Shown: positions 52,377 through 60,422 of the stretch, in pieces
Position numbering within the stretch: the stretch's first letter is position 1
How the letters are laid out: every line of letters starts with the position of its first letter
NCBI GenBank assembly: GCA_963808815.1
Contig: CAWEGI010000009.1
Location: 1 to 64,000, forward strand
From: DATBLE01 sp963808815
GTDB lineage: Bacteria; Actinomycetota; Thermoleophilia; Gaiellales; Gaiellaceae
DNA: 64,000 nt
Direction of reading: 5' to 3'
Translations under genes and position numbers: made by a program
The notes under the pieces: model-generated
The model's input: only the letters and a program-made list of their open reading frames with translations
What the model was told of the DNA's origin: nothing
The model's database searches: none

Positions 52377-53395
52377 GTGACCGTCCCGACCGACCCGACG
52401 CTGATCTGGGTGCAGCCCGACGTGGCTGGAGGAGGCAACCGCCTGGGCCCGCGCGCGGCTGGCCGAGCACGGCCTGGAGCCGACCGGCGAGATCGAACAA
52501 CCGCATGTCCGCTGGTGGTCGACCGTCCTCCGCATCCCGACGAGCGAAGGCGACCTCTGGTTCAAGGCCGACGCGCCGCCCCACGCCTTCGAGGCGCGCC
52601 TGCTCGCCCATCCTCGAGCGCGTGCGTCCCGGCCACGTACCGGAGCTGGTCGCGAACGACGCCGAACGCGGCTGGTTGCTCATGCGTGACGGCGGCCTGC
52701 GCCTTCGCGAGCTCGTCCACTCGTGGCACGACCTCACCCACTGGCAGGCGCTCCTGCCCGAGTACGCAGAGCTCCAGATCGCACTCGCGCCGCACAGTGA
52801 CGAGCTGCTGGAGGCGCAGGTCCCGGACGAGCGCCTCGCCGTCCTGCCGGGCCACGTCGCCGCCCTGCTCGACGACAGGGACGCGTGCATGGTCGGCCGG
52901 GAGAACGGCCTCGACGAGGACGAATACGAGCGACTCCGGGCGCTCGTCCCCGACTTCGCCGCGCGCTGCGCACGCCTCGCGGCCCACGGCATCCCGGAGA
53001 CGATCCAGCACGACGACCTCCACGACGGAAACGTCTTCGTTCGCGACGGGCGCTACCTGTTCTTCGACTGGGGCGACAGCTGCGTCTCCCACCCGTTCAA
53101 CACCCTGGTGGTGACGATGCGGTCGCTCGTCCATCGGCTCGAGCTGCCGCCCGGCGGTCCCGACGTCGTCCGGCTGCGCGACGCCTACCTCGAGCCGTTC
53201 CAACGCTTCGGCTCTCGCGACGAGCTCGTCGAGGCCGCCGAACTGGCGCACTACATCGGCACCGCCGCCCGCTCCCTGAACTGGAACCGCTTCATCCGCG
53301 TCCGCGAGCCGCAGTACCGCTTCGACGACGAGGACGCGGTGCCCTACGGGCTGAAGCGGCTGCTCGACATCGGGCCCCTCGGCAGCTGGAGCTAG
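52377..53395 (+). CDS. aminoglycoside-phosphotransferase-family kinase, two extra bases
   Basis: Protein-kinase-like fold enzyme of the APH/choline-kinase family. After +1 shifts near 52428 and 52608, the N-lobe reads EEATAWARARLAEHGLEPTG and WWSTVLRIPTSEGDLWFKAD (with the ATP-site Lys). The C-lobe has the Brenner motif IQHDDLHDGNVFV with catalytic Asp and the metal-binding DWGD in YLFFDWGDSCVSHP. About 338 residues. The target (drug or metabolite) is unknown; no resistance role should be assumed. Confidence 0.8.
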
Positions 53396-54675
53396 ACGCT
53401 CCGCCCGCCCGGGTCGACCGCCCGCACCGTGTACGTATGCCTGCGAGCTTGCCCGGCGGTGGTGTCGAGCCAGGTGGTGCCCTTCGTGGTCGCGAGCAGC
53501 TTCCCGTCGCGGTAGACCTCGTACGAGGACGCGACCCGGACGGGGCTCCAGAGGACGCGGATCACGCCGATCCGCACCGCCGTCGCGACGACCCGGGCAG
53601 GCGGGGGCGGCCGGCAATCGCCCGCGAACCGGGCCCGCCCGGAGAACCGGGAACCGGCCACGCCCGCCCGGAAGGACGCGAGCGCAGCCGCGGGCGCATC
53701 GACCCGGGTCGCGGCCGCGCCTGCTGACCAGACCACCGCTTTCACGCGCGCGTACCGATCCGACCGCAGGGCGCGGAACGCGTCGCGGATCCAGGCGGCC
53801 CTGCCGTGTGCTGCGTCGTCGACCGTGCCGGCGACGACCGCGATCGGCCGCCGGCTCGAGCGTGTCAGGGTCGCGTAGACGCGCGAGTCGGTGAGCCTGC
53901 GCGCGAACGGGACGACCGCGGCGCCCGGGTCGAGCGAGCCGTAGTCGGAGATCGCCAGCCAGTCGACAAACGCGTCGCCCGGGTAGTAGAGGCGAACGGC
54001 GTCCCACTCGGCGGACGGCGAGCGCGCGTCGACGGAGAAGACGAAGCTGACGTTCCTCGCCCCCTCCGAGCGGAAGATCGTGACCAGGCGCCGGTACGCG
54101 TCGCGATACCGCTCGGCGCCGTCCGGGATGTCGGGGTCACCGTACGCCTCGGTCTCGCCCGCGCCGTTCCAGCGCCCGTTCCACGGCCCCCAGTCCTCGT
54201 TCACGTCGGCGCCGAAGGAGAGGAGCAGCGGCACGCCGAGGGCTCGGGCGGCGTCGGCCCAGGCCGTCAATTGCCGGTCGAAGTCACCCGCTGCGATCCG
54301 TTCGAGCGTGTACCGCTGTTCGGGGCCGCTCGCGCTCCGGCCGGGCACGTAGGCGCTGGACGTCGGCAGGAATGCGACGTACGGCACGGCGCCGTGGCGC
54401 CAGATCGACAGCACCCGCTGCCGCGGGAAGGCCAGGCCGCGGGACCAGGGCTGCGAAAACGCGACCCAGGAGAGCCGGCGCCCGGCGCGCTGCTCGAAGG
54501 TCGCGAGCTGGGAGGCGCCGAGACCCGCTGCGCCGAGATAGGCGCCCGACGAGGGCGGGAGGACCTTGCCGCACGTGGCAACCGACGCAGCCGGAGCGGG
54601 CGCGGCGAAGCACGCCGCGATCACGGCGGATGCCGCCAGCACGCAGGCGACGAGCCTGCGTCTCTCTCCCCACAC
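53392..54675 (-). CDS. secreted GH26-like (beta-mannanase fold) protein with C-terminal Fn3-like domain
   Basis: 427 residues with a signal peptide (LVACVLAASAVIAACFAAPA). The middle 280 residues follow a GH26-type TIM barrel: GAYLGAAGLGASQLATFEQR, LLLSFGADVNEDWGPWNGRW (position of the acid/base Glu), and FVFSVDARSPSAEWDAVRLY. The expected nucleophile Glu on a later strand is not seen (RRPIAVVAGTVDDAA there). The last 85 residues read VIRVLWSPVRVASSYEVYRD, an Fn3-like module. Possibly a carbohydrate-binding or altered enzyme. Confidence 0.65.
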   Translation of the reverse strand: MWGERRRLVACVLAASAVIAACFAAPAPAASVATCGKVLPPSSGAYLGAAGLGASQLATFEQRAGRRLSWVAFSQPWSRGLAFPRQRVLSIWRHGAVPYVAFLPTSSAYVPGRSASGPEQRYTLERIAAGDFDRQLTAWADAARALGVPLLLSFGADVNEDWGPWNGRWNGAGETEAYGDPDIPDGAERYRDAYRRLVTIFRSEGARNVSFVFSVDARSPSAEWDAVRLYYPGDAFVDWLAISDYGSLDPGAAVVPFARRLTDSRVYATLTRSSRRPIAVVAGTVDDAAHGRAAWIRDAFRALRSDRYARVKAVVWSAGAAATRVDAPAAALASFRAGVAGSRFSGRARFAGDCRPPPPARVVATAVRIGVIRVLWSPVRVASSYEVYRDGKLLATTKGTTWLDTTAGQARRHTYTVRAVDPGGRSV

Positions 54676-54682
54676 GTGACCA

Positions 54683-54688
54683 ACGCTA
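54683..54688 (-). promoter_or_regulatory. -10 hexamer of a leaderless promoter (GH26-like gene)
   Basis: TAGCGT on the minus strand, seven bases before the GTG at 54675. Confidence 0.5.
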
Positions 54689-54771
54689 CAGCGAAACGAT
54701 GCTGCCGACCGGAGGAGCGGTCACCGCTGCCGACCTGGCTCCTGGCTCGACGCGGCGCTCGCCCGCGGCCG

Positions 54772-55158
54772 CTAGGTCTGCTCGATCAGCTCGATGCGGT
54801 AGTCGTCCGGATCTCGTACGAAACACAGCCTCGACCCGCCCTCGCGCACCCGGTAGGGCTCCCGCTCGGGCTCGATCCCCTGCTCCTTCAACCTGGCGAG
54901 GGTCTCGTCCAGATCGTCGACCCCGACCGCGATGTGCCCATACGCGGTGCCCAGCTCGTAGGTGCGGCCGTCGTGATTGAAGGTCAGCTCGAGCTCCTCG
55001 GCCTGATCCGGATAGGCGAAGAAGTAGTTCGTTGCCTCGAGCTGGCCGTCCCGAACGATCGGCAGCTCGCGCCGGAACTCCATCCCCAGTGCCTCGTAGA
55101 ACGCGCGGCTTCGGTCCGGGTCGGTGATGCGAACCATCGTGTGCAGGTATCTGGTCAC
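54772..55158 (-). CDS. lactoylglutathione-lyase-like VOC protein
   Basis: 128 residues. RYLHTMVRITDPDRSRAFYE, ELELTFNHDGRTYELGTAYG and HIAVGVDDLDETLARLKEQG match glyoxalase I, including metal ligands His near the N-terminus and Glu in ELELTFN, plus the second His in YGHIAVG and the final Glu in YRIELIEQ. Real glyoxalase activity is plausible though actinobacteria rarely use glutathione. GTG start, TAGGAT eight bases upstream. Confidence 0.8.
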   Translation of the reverse strand: MTRYLHTMVRITDPDRSRAFYEALGMEFRRELPIVRDGQLEATNYFFAYPDQAEELELTFNHDGRTYELGTAYGHIAVGVDDLDETLARLKEQGIEPEREPYRVREGGSRLCFVRDPDDYRIELIEQT

Positions 55159-55166
55159 GCCCCCAA

Positions 55167-55172
55167 TCCTAA
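55167..55172 (-). promoter_or_regulatory. -10 hexamer of a leaderless promoter (VOC gene)
   Basis: TAGGAT on the minus strand, eight bases before the GTG at 55158. Confidence 0.45.
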
Positions 55173-55254
55173 GCGGGCGCCCGGTTCCACGAGCGAGGGA
55201 GGCAGAGATGTCAGGCCCGCGTCTCACAACGAGTCAAAAGCGGATACTGCCCGG

Positions 55255-56838
55255 GTGGCGAAAAAGGTCTCCCGCACCGAGCTGAATCCGGTCGACCTGC
55301 TCGAACGCGCCGCGTTCGTCTATCCGGACAAGGTCGCGCTCGTGCACGGCGAGCGTCGCTACACATACGCGGCGCTCGGCGAGCGGGCGTGGCGTCTCGC
55401 CAACGCGCTCCGCGACGCCGGCCTGGAGAAGGGCGACCGGGTCGCGACGCTGCTCCCGAACTCTCCGGCGATGCTGGAAGCGCACTTCGGGGTGCCGGCC
55501 GCCGGGGGCATCCTCGTCACCGTCAACACCCGCCTCTCGAGCGACGAGATCGCCTACATCCTCGAGCACTCCGGCTCCCGAGTCCTGCTGCTCGACGCCG
55601 AGCTCGCGGGGCTCGTCGATGGGATCGACCTCGGCGGCGCTCACGTGATCCGCGTGGACGACACCGGCATGACCGACGATCCGTACGAGCAGCTCCTCGC
55701 CGGCGCGTCGCCCGACCGGCCGGCGAGCCGGCTCGAAGACGAGGAGGAGACGATCTCGGTCAACTACACCTCCGGCACCACCGGTCGCCCGAAAGGCGTC
55801 CAGTACACGTACCGCGGCGCCTACCTCAACGCTCTCAACGAGGCGATCGTCGCCGGTCTCTCCCCGGAGTCGGTCTTCCTCTGGCTGCAGCCGATGTTCC
55901 ACTGCAACGGCTGGTGCTTCACCTGGGCCGTGACCGCGGTCGGCGGCCGGCACGTGACCATCCGAACGGTCGATCCGGACTTGATCTGGGATCTGGTCGA
56001 CGCCGAGGGGGTGACCAACTTCAACGGCGCACCGACGGTGCAGCTGATGGTGATCAACCACGCGAAAGCACACCGCGTCGAGCGTCAGGTGACAGTGGTC
56101 GTCGCTGCGGCGCCGCCTTCGCCCACGCTCTTCGCGCGCATGGACGAGCTGAACTTCCGGGTCGTCCACGTGTACGGCCTGACGGAGACCTACGGCCCGA
56201 TCACGGTGTGTGCCGAGCAGGAGGACTGGCGCGAACTGCCGGCGGCCGAGCGGGCCGTGCTCCTCGCCCGTCAGGGTCAGGCGTACCCCTCGGCCGACCT
56301 CGTGCGGGTCGTGGACGAAGGCATGAAGGACGTGCCGCGTGACGGCGAGACGATCGGTGAGGTCGTGATGCGCGGCAACAACGTGATGGCCGGCTACTTC
56401 GACGACCCGGCCGCCACCGAGGAGGCCTTTCGCGGCGGCTGGTTCCACTCCGGCGACCTCGCCGTCTGGCACCCGGACGGCAACGTCGAGCTCCGCGACC
56501 GCGGCAAGGACATCATCATCTCCGGCGGCGAGAACATCTCCTCGATCGAGGTCGAGCAGACGATCGTCGCCCACCCGGCCGTGCTCGAGTGCGCCGTCGT
56601 CGCGATCCCCCATCCGCACTGGGGCGAACGCCCAAAGGCGTTCGTGACGCTCAGGGACGATGCGAGCGTGAGCGCGGAGGAGATCATCGCGTTCGCCCGC
56701 GACCGGCTCGCGCACTACAAGTGCCCCGACGCGGTGGAGTTCGGGCCTCTCCCGAAGACGTCGACCGGGAAGGTCCAGAAGTACGTGCTGCGGGAGAAAG
56801 AGTGGGCCGGGCACGAGACTCGCATCGGCGCGGCGTAG
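55255..56838 (+). CDS. AMP-dependent acyl-CoA synthetase/ligase
   Basis: 527 residues, ANL superfamily: activates a carboxylic acid as acyl-AMP, then acyl-CoA. P-loop YTSGTTGRPKGVQYTYRGAY, A5 VYGLTETYGPITVC, A7 GGWFHSGDLAVWHPDGNVEL, A8 hinge RDRGKDIIISGGENISSIEV and the A10 Lys in LPKTSTGKVQKYVL are all present. Resembles medium- or long-chain and aryl-acid ligases. GTG start with GATACT six bases upstream. The enoyl-CoA hydratase gene follows 19 bases later. Confidence 0.93.
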   Translation: MAKKVSRTELNPVDLLERAAFVYPDKVALVHGERRYTYAALGERAWRLANALRDAGLEKGDRVATLLPNSPAMLEAHFGVPAAGGILVTVNTRLSSDEIAYILEHSGSRVLLLDAELAGLVDGIDLGGAHVIRVDDTGMTDDPYEQLLAGASPDRPASRLEDEEETISVNYTSGTTGRPKGVQYTYRGAYLNALNEAIVAGLSPESVFLWLQPMFHCNGWCFTWAVTAVGGRHVTIRTVDPDLIWDLVDAEGVTNFNGAPTVQLMVINHAKAHRVERQVTVVVAAAPPSPTLFARMDELNFRVVHVYGLTETYGPITVCAEQEDWRELPAAERAVLLARQGQAYPSADLVRVVDEGMKDVPRDGETIGEVVMRGNNVMAGYFDDPAATEEAFRGGWFHSGDLAVWHPDGNVELRDRGKDIIISGGENISSIEVEQTIVAHPAVLECAVVAIPHPHWGERPKAFVTLRDDASVSAEEIIAFARDRLAHYKCPDAVEFGPLPKTSTGKVQKYVLREKEWAGHETRIGAA

Positions 56839-56857
56839 AGGAGTACCTTTCAGGGCA

Positions 56858-57643
56858 ATGGCGACGGCGACCCGAGAGCATCTGCTGGTCCGCGTCGATC
56901 CGCCCGCGGCGCGGATCACGCTGAACCGGCCGGAGAAGCGGAACGCGCTCTCGCTCGCGCTGATGGAGGAGCTGATCGCGGCGCTCGAGGAGGTCGGCAC
57001 AGACCCGGAGGCGCGGGCGATCGTGATCGAGGGCGCCGGCCCGGTGTTCTCGGCCGGGCACGACCTCGGCGAGATGGTCGGCCGCGACGCCGGCTTCTAC
57101 GAGCAGCTCTTCGACGTCTGCACGGTGATGATGGAGACGATCCATCGCCTGCCGCAGCCGGTGATCGCCAAGGTGCACGGCATCGCGACCGCGGCGGGCT
57201 GCCAGCTCGTCGCCGCCTGCGACCTTGCTCTGGCAGCAACGGGAACGCGCTTCGCGACGCCCGGCGTCAGGATCGGCCTGTTCTGCTCCACGCCGATGGT
57301 TCCGCTCTCCCGCGCAGTGGGGCGCAAGCGAGCGCTCGAGCTGCTGCTCACCGGGGAGCCGATCGACGCGACGACCGCGTGCGAGTGGGGGCTGATCAAC
57401 GGCGTCGTTCCGGGCGAGGAGCTCGAAGGCGCCGTTCTCGACCTGGCGTCGAAGGTCGCCCGCTCGAGCCCGCTCACCCTACGCATCGGCAAGCGGGCGT
57501 TCTACGAGCAGATCGAGCTCGACGAGCGCGGCGCCTACGAGCTGACCCGCGGAGTGATGGCCGCGAACGCACAGGCGGACGACGCGCAGGAGGGCATGTC
57601 TGCGTTCCTCGAGAAGCGCGACCCGACCTGGTCGGGCTCGTAG
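56858..57643 (+). CDS. enoyl-CoA hydratase/isomerase family protein
   Basis: 261 residues, crotonase fold. ITLNRPEKRNALSLALMEEL, oxyanion loops GPVFSAGHDLGEMVG and GIATAAGCQLVAACDLALA, and GVRIGLFCSTPMVPLSRAVG. The usual second catalytic Glu is not obvious (CSTPM at that site), and the whole resembles the ECHDC3 subgroup, whose reaction is not settled. Follows the acyl-CoA ligase and probably shares its transcript. Confidence 0.9.
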   Translation: MATATREHLLVRVDPPAARITLNRPEKRNALSLALMEELIAALEEVGTDPEARAIVIEGAGPVFSAGHDLGEMVGRDAGFYEQLFDVCTVMMETIHRLPQPVIAKVHGIATAAGCQLVAACDLALAATGTRFATPGVRIGLFCSTPMVPLSRAVGRKRALELLLTGEPIDATTACEWGLINGVVPGEELEGAVLDLASKVARSSPLTLRIGKRAFYEQIELDERGAYELTRGVMAANAQADDAQEGMSAFLEKRDPTWSGS

Positions 57644-57659
57644 CCCGAGACCTGCGCCT

Positions 57660-57706
57660 GCCCTCGGGTTGGTGATCCGCACCAGCGTGTGCCAGTAGCG
57701 GGCCAC
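57660..57706 (-). pseudogene. 5' remnant of a VOC/glyoxalase gene
   Basis: The minus-strand segment encodes MARYWHTLVRITNP, which matches the first residues of the VOC protein at 54.8-55.2 kb (TRYLHTMVRITDP). It then runs into the antisense of the hydratase gene's end. Only the first fifteen codons survive, so it is a relic of a duplicated or moved gene. Confidence 0.6.
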
Positions 57707-57786
57707 GTTCGCGGGGCGTTGGCCAGATGATTCCGTAGGGTTTTCCCGCTTTCGTCGCCGGAGGAGCGGGCCTAGCCTCGAAGGTG

Positions 57787-58083
57787 ATGACGGAGAGAGA
57801 GTCGCCCGGCGAATACGTGGTCGAGTGCTTCTGGCCCGGCGTCGACGCCGCGGCCGTCCGAGACCTCGACGCCCGCGCGGCGGCGAGCGCCGACGAGCTG
57901 ACCCGCAGCGGGACGCCGGTTCGCTATCTCGGCTCGCTGCTCATGCGCACCGACGAGGTCGTCCTCTGCCTGTTCGAGGGGGACGAGCCGGCCGTCCGCC
58001 GGGCCGCCGAGCAGGCAGAGGTGCCTTTCGAGCGTGTCCTCGAGGCCGCCCGCTCTCCCTGGCCGATCGTCCAGAACACCTGA
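57787..58083 (+). CDS. DUF4242-like small protein
   Basis: 98 residues. EYVVECFWPGVDAAAVRDLD at the start and VRYLGSLLMRTDEVVLCLFE resemble DUF4242, a ferredoxin-like fold of unknown role related to nickel-responsive dimeric proteins. TAGCCT lies upstream, 5 bases from a GTG at 57784 or 8 from this ATG, so either may be the start. The next gene begins 11 bases after the stop. Confidence 0.7.
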   Translation: MTERESPGEYVVECFWPGVDAAAVRDLDARAAASADELTRSGTPVRYLGSLLMRTDEVVLCLFEGDEPAVRRAAEQAEVPFERVLEAARSPWPIVQNT

Positions 58084-58094
58084 AGGAGGATCCC

Positions 58095-59369
58095 GTGCGC
58101 TCCCACCGCTTCCACGTCGCTCTCGCCGCCACGCTCGGCGCCGTCGCGCTAGTAGCCGGGGCCGTCCGCGCCGCCACCGCCGCGCCTGCCTGGTCGCGGA
58201 TCAGCGGCCCCACTCAGGCCGGCAGTCAGCTCGGGCTCGCCCGCACTGCGGACGGCGTGCTGCACGTGATCTGGAACCGTGGCAACTCGTCGACGTCGAT
58301 CTCCGAGACACGGCTGTCACCGGCGGGGAAGGCGGTCGGCACTTCGACGGTCGCGACCGGCTGGAACGGGAACGGCGGGCTGGCGCTCGTCGTCATGCCC
58401 GACAAGTCGCTCCGACTGTTTGCTCCCGGAACGGGCGGCATCAACACCTTCACGGCGCCTGCGACCGGAGGAAGCTGGACCCACCAGAGCGGAGTTGGCT
58501 GGGGTGGAGCGATCGCCGAGTCCGCATATGTGATCGGCGCGACGCTGACGAAGGACGGCCAGCCGGTCACCGCCTGGCGGGGCAACGCCGGCGAAGGCGT
58601 CCCGCCGGCCTCCATTCCGCTGTCGGGCTACCAGGGCGGAATGGCCGAGTCGTTCCTCGCGACCGATGCGGCCAGCGGCGCGGTCGTCCTCGCCGGCGCC
58701 ACGAACTCCGGGCAGGGCGGCGTCTACGCCCAGAAGATCCTGCCCAGCCCCGGCCCGCGCGTCGTCCTGCCTCCGCTCGGGAAGGAATGGGGGAACGGGC
58801 TCAGCGGCCGCATCGGCGCAGCGGGCGTCTACGTCGCCTATGCCGACGGCAAGAACGTGCATCTCTACCGCTACGGCGGCGGGTCGAAGACAATCGCGTC
58901 CGGCTCCTATTGGAGCGCGACGGTCTGCGCAGCGCCGGCGGGACGGCTGTGGATCGCCTGGGGCGACACGAGCGGCGGCCTCTTCGCCACACGCTCGAAC
59001 CACGCGGCGAGCGCGTTCGAACCGGTGCAGAAGCTGAAGCTCCCGGGCAGCGAGCTCACGTTCGTCCAGTGCGAGGGCTCGGCGGGCCCCGTCGACCTGT
59101 TCGCGTCGGGGCAGACCAACGGCGGCTTCTTCCACACGCACCTGCTAGCCCAGTTCACCCTCCGCGCCCAGGCGTCGAAGGGCAAGGTGACCGTCTCGGT
59201 CCGCGACGCGGGCGACCCGGTTGCCGGCGTCAAGGTCACGGTCGCGGGCAAGCACCTGACCACCGACGCACACGGACTCGTCTCGCTGACGCTGCGTGCA
59301 GGCTCGTACTCGGCCGGCGCGACGGCGGCCGGCTACGCCTCCGCCTCGGCGAGGTTCGCGGTCCGGTGA
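58095..59369 (+). CDS. secreted protein with propeller-like and Ig-like regions
   Basis: 424 residues. Signal peptide (FHVALAATLGAVALVAGAVR). The middle contains repeated G-x-x-x-A-W and VHLYRYGGG, LWIAWGDTSGGLFAT strands resembling a six-bladed propeller as in some sialidase-fold or exo-alpha proteins without the catalytic Asp boxes. The last 75 residues (KVTVSVRDAGDPVAGVKVTV) are a carboxypeptidase-regulatory-like/Ig domain. GGAGG precedes the GTG. Probably an extracellular binding protein. Confidence 0.6.
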   Translation: MRSHRFHVALAATLGAVALVAGAVRAATAAPAWSRISGPTQAGSQLGLARTADGVLHVIWNRGNSSTSISETRLSPAGKAVGTSTVATGWNGNGGLALVVMPDKSLRLFAPGTGGINTFTAPATGGSWTHQSGVGWGGAIAESAYVIGATLTKDGQPVTAWRGNAGEGVPPASIPLSGYQGGMAESFLATDAASGAVVLAGATNSGQGGVYAQKILPSPGPRVVLPPLGKEWGNGLSGRIGAAGVYVAYADGKNVHLYRYGGGSKTIASGSYWSATVCAAPAGRLWIAWGDTSGGLFATRSNHAASAFEPVQKLKLPGSELTFVQCEGSAGPVDLFASGQTNGGFFHTHLLAQFTLRAQASKGKVTVSVRDAGDPVAGVKVTVAGKHLTTDAHGLVSLTLRAGSYSAGATAAGYASASARFAVR

Positions 59370-60403
59370 AGACCTCGACGTCGGTCGTCCTCGCGGTACC
59401 GGCAGTCGCGCTCGTCCTGGCCGTCTCGGCGGCGGGCAGACCCACCGTCGTCCAGTCGGTCTCCTGCGGCGACGCGGTCACGCAGAGCGTCAAGCTGACC
59501 GCCGACCTCCACTGCTCGACGTCGGACGGGCTGGACATCGCCGCCAACCACGTCACGATTGACCTCGGCGGGCACACGATCTTCGGCACGAGCCCTTACA
59601 ACGGCGTCGCGGACAACAGCTATCCGTATGCCACGATCAAGAACGGCGCAATCGACGGTTTCACCAACGCCGTCTATCTACATGCCGCACCCGATTCCGT
59701 GGTCACGAGCATCGTCGCCCGCAACGACCCCGGCGTCGCGATCTCCGTCGACGCCTCACCCTTCACGACGGTCTCGAAGGCGGCCGTCGTTGCCTACGGG
59801 TACGAGGGCGTCTACCTGCAGGCCGACGGGAGCACGCTGACCGGCAGTTCCGTCTCCGCCGCGTCCAACCCCGTCGGGACCGGCGTCGTCGTCTGGGGCT
59901 CCGGGGACACCGTTTCCGGCGTCACGATCTCCGCGAGCGCAAAGGCGGGCATCCTCGTCCAGTACGGCGGTGGCAACCACGTGACAAAGAGCCGGGTCGA
60001 GGGTGCCGGCTCCGACGGCATCCGCTTCTACGACACCCAGGGCGCAACGGTCTCGGGCAATACCGTCACCGGCAGCGCCGGAGTCGGGATCCTCGTCGAG
60101 GCCACCTCCGACGGGACCGCGCTGACGAAGAACACCGTCTCTGCGAGCGCGGCCGACGGGATCGAGATCTCGACCGACAGCCTCGGCAGCCTGATCACCG
60201 GCAACACCTCGAACGGCAACCGGAGCAGCGGAATCGACGTCGAGAACAGCGACCCGAGCAGCAAGCTCGGGAAGAACGGGGCCGACTACAACGCCCTCGA
60301 CGGGATCATCGGCGCGGTCGGCACGACGGATCTCGGCGGCAACCACGGCAACGACAACGGCCAGACCGACTGCAACATCGGCGGATTCCCGTGCAAGAAG
60401 TGA
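59366..60403 (+). CDS. exported right-handed beta-helix protein
   Basis: 345 residues, signal peptide then repeated rungs of about 22 residues (TVSGVTISASAKAGILVQYG, TKNTVSASAADGIEISTDSL), the pectate-lyase-like or PbH1 repeat pattern. N-terminal motif SCGDAVTQSVKLTADLHC supplies a pair of Cys likely to cap the helix. It ends CNIGGFPCKK. GTG overlaps the previous stop by 4 bases. No catalytic set is recognisable; a surface or polysaccharide-binding role is likely. Confidence 0.75.
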   Translation: MKTSTSVVLAVPAVALVLAVSAAGRPTVVQSVSCGDAVTQSVKLTADLHCSTSDGLDIAANHVTIDLGGHTIFGTSPYNGVADNSYPYATIKNGAIDGFTNAVYLHAAPDSVVTSIVARNDPGVAISVDASPFTTVSKAAVVAYGYEGVYLQADGSTLTGSSVSAASNPVGTGVVVWGSGDTVSGVTISASAKAGILVQYGGGNHVTKSRVEGAGSDGIRFYDTQGATVSGNTVTGSAGVGILVEATSDGTALTKNTVSASAADGIEISTDSLGSLITGNTSNGNRSSGIDVENSDPSSKLGKNGADYNALDGIIGAVGTTDLGGNHGNDNGQTDCNIGGFPCKK

Positions 60404-60422
60404 CCTATTGGAAGGAGAGGAA

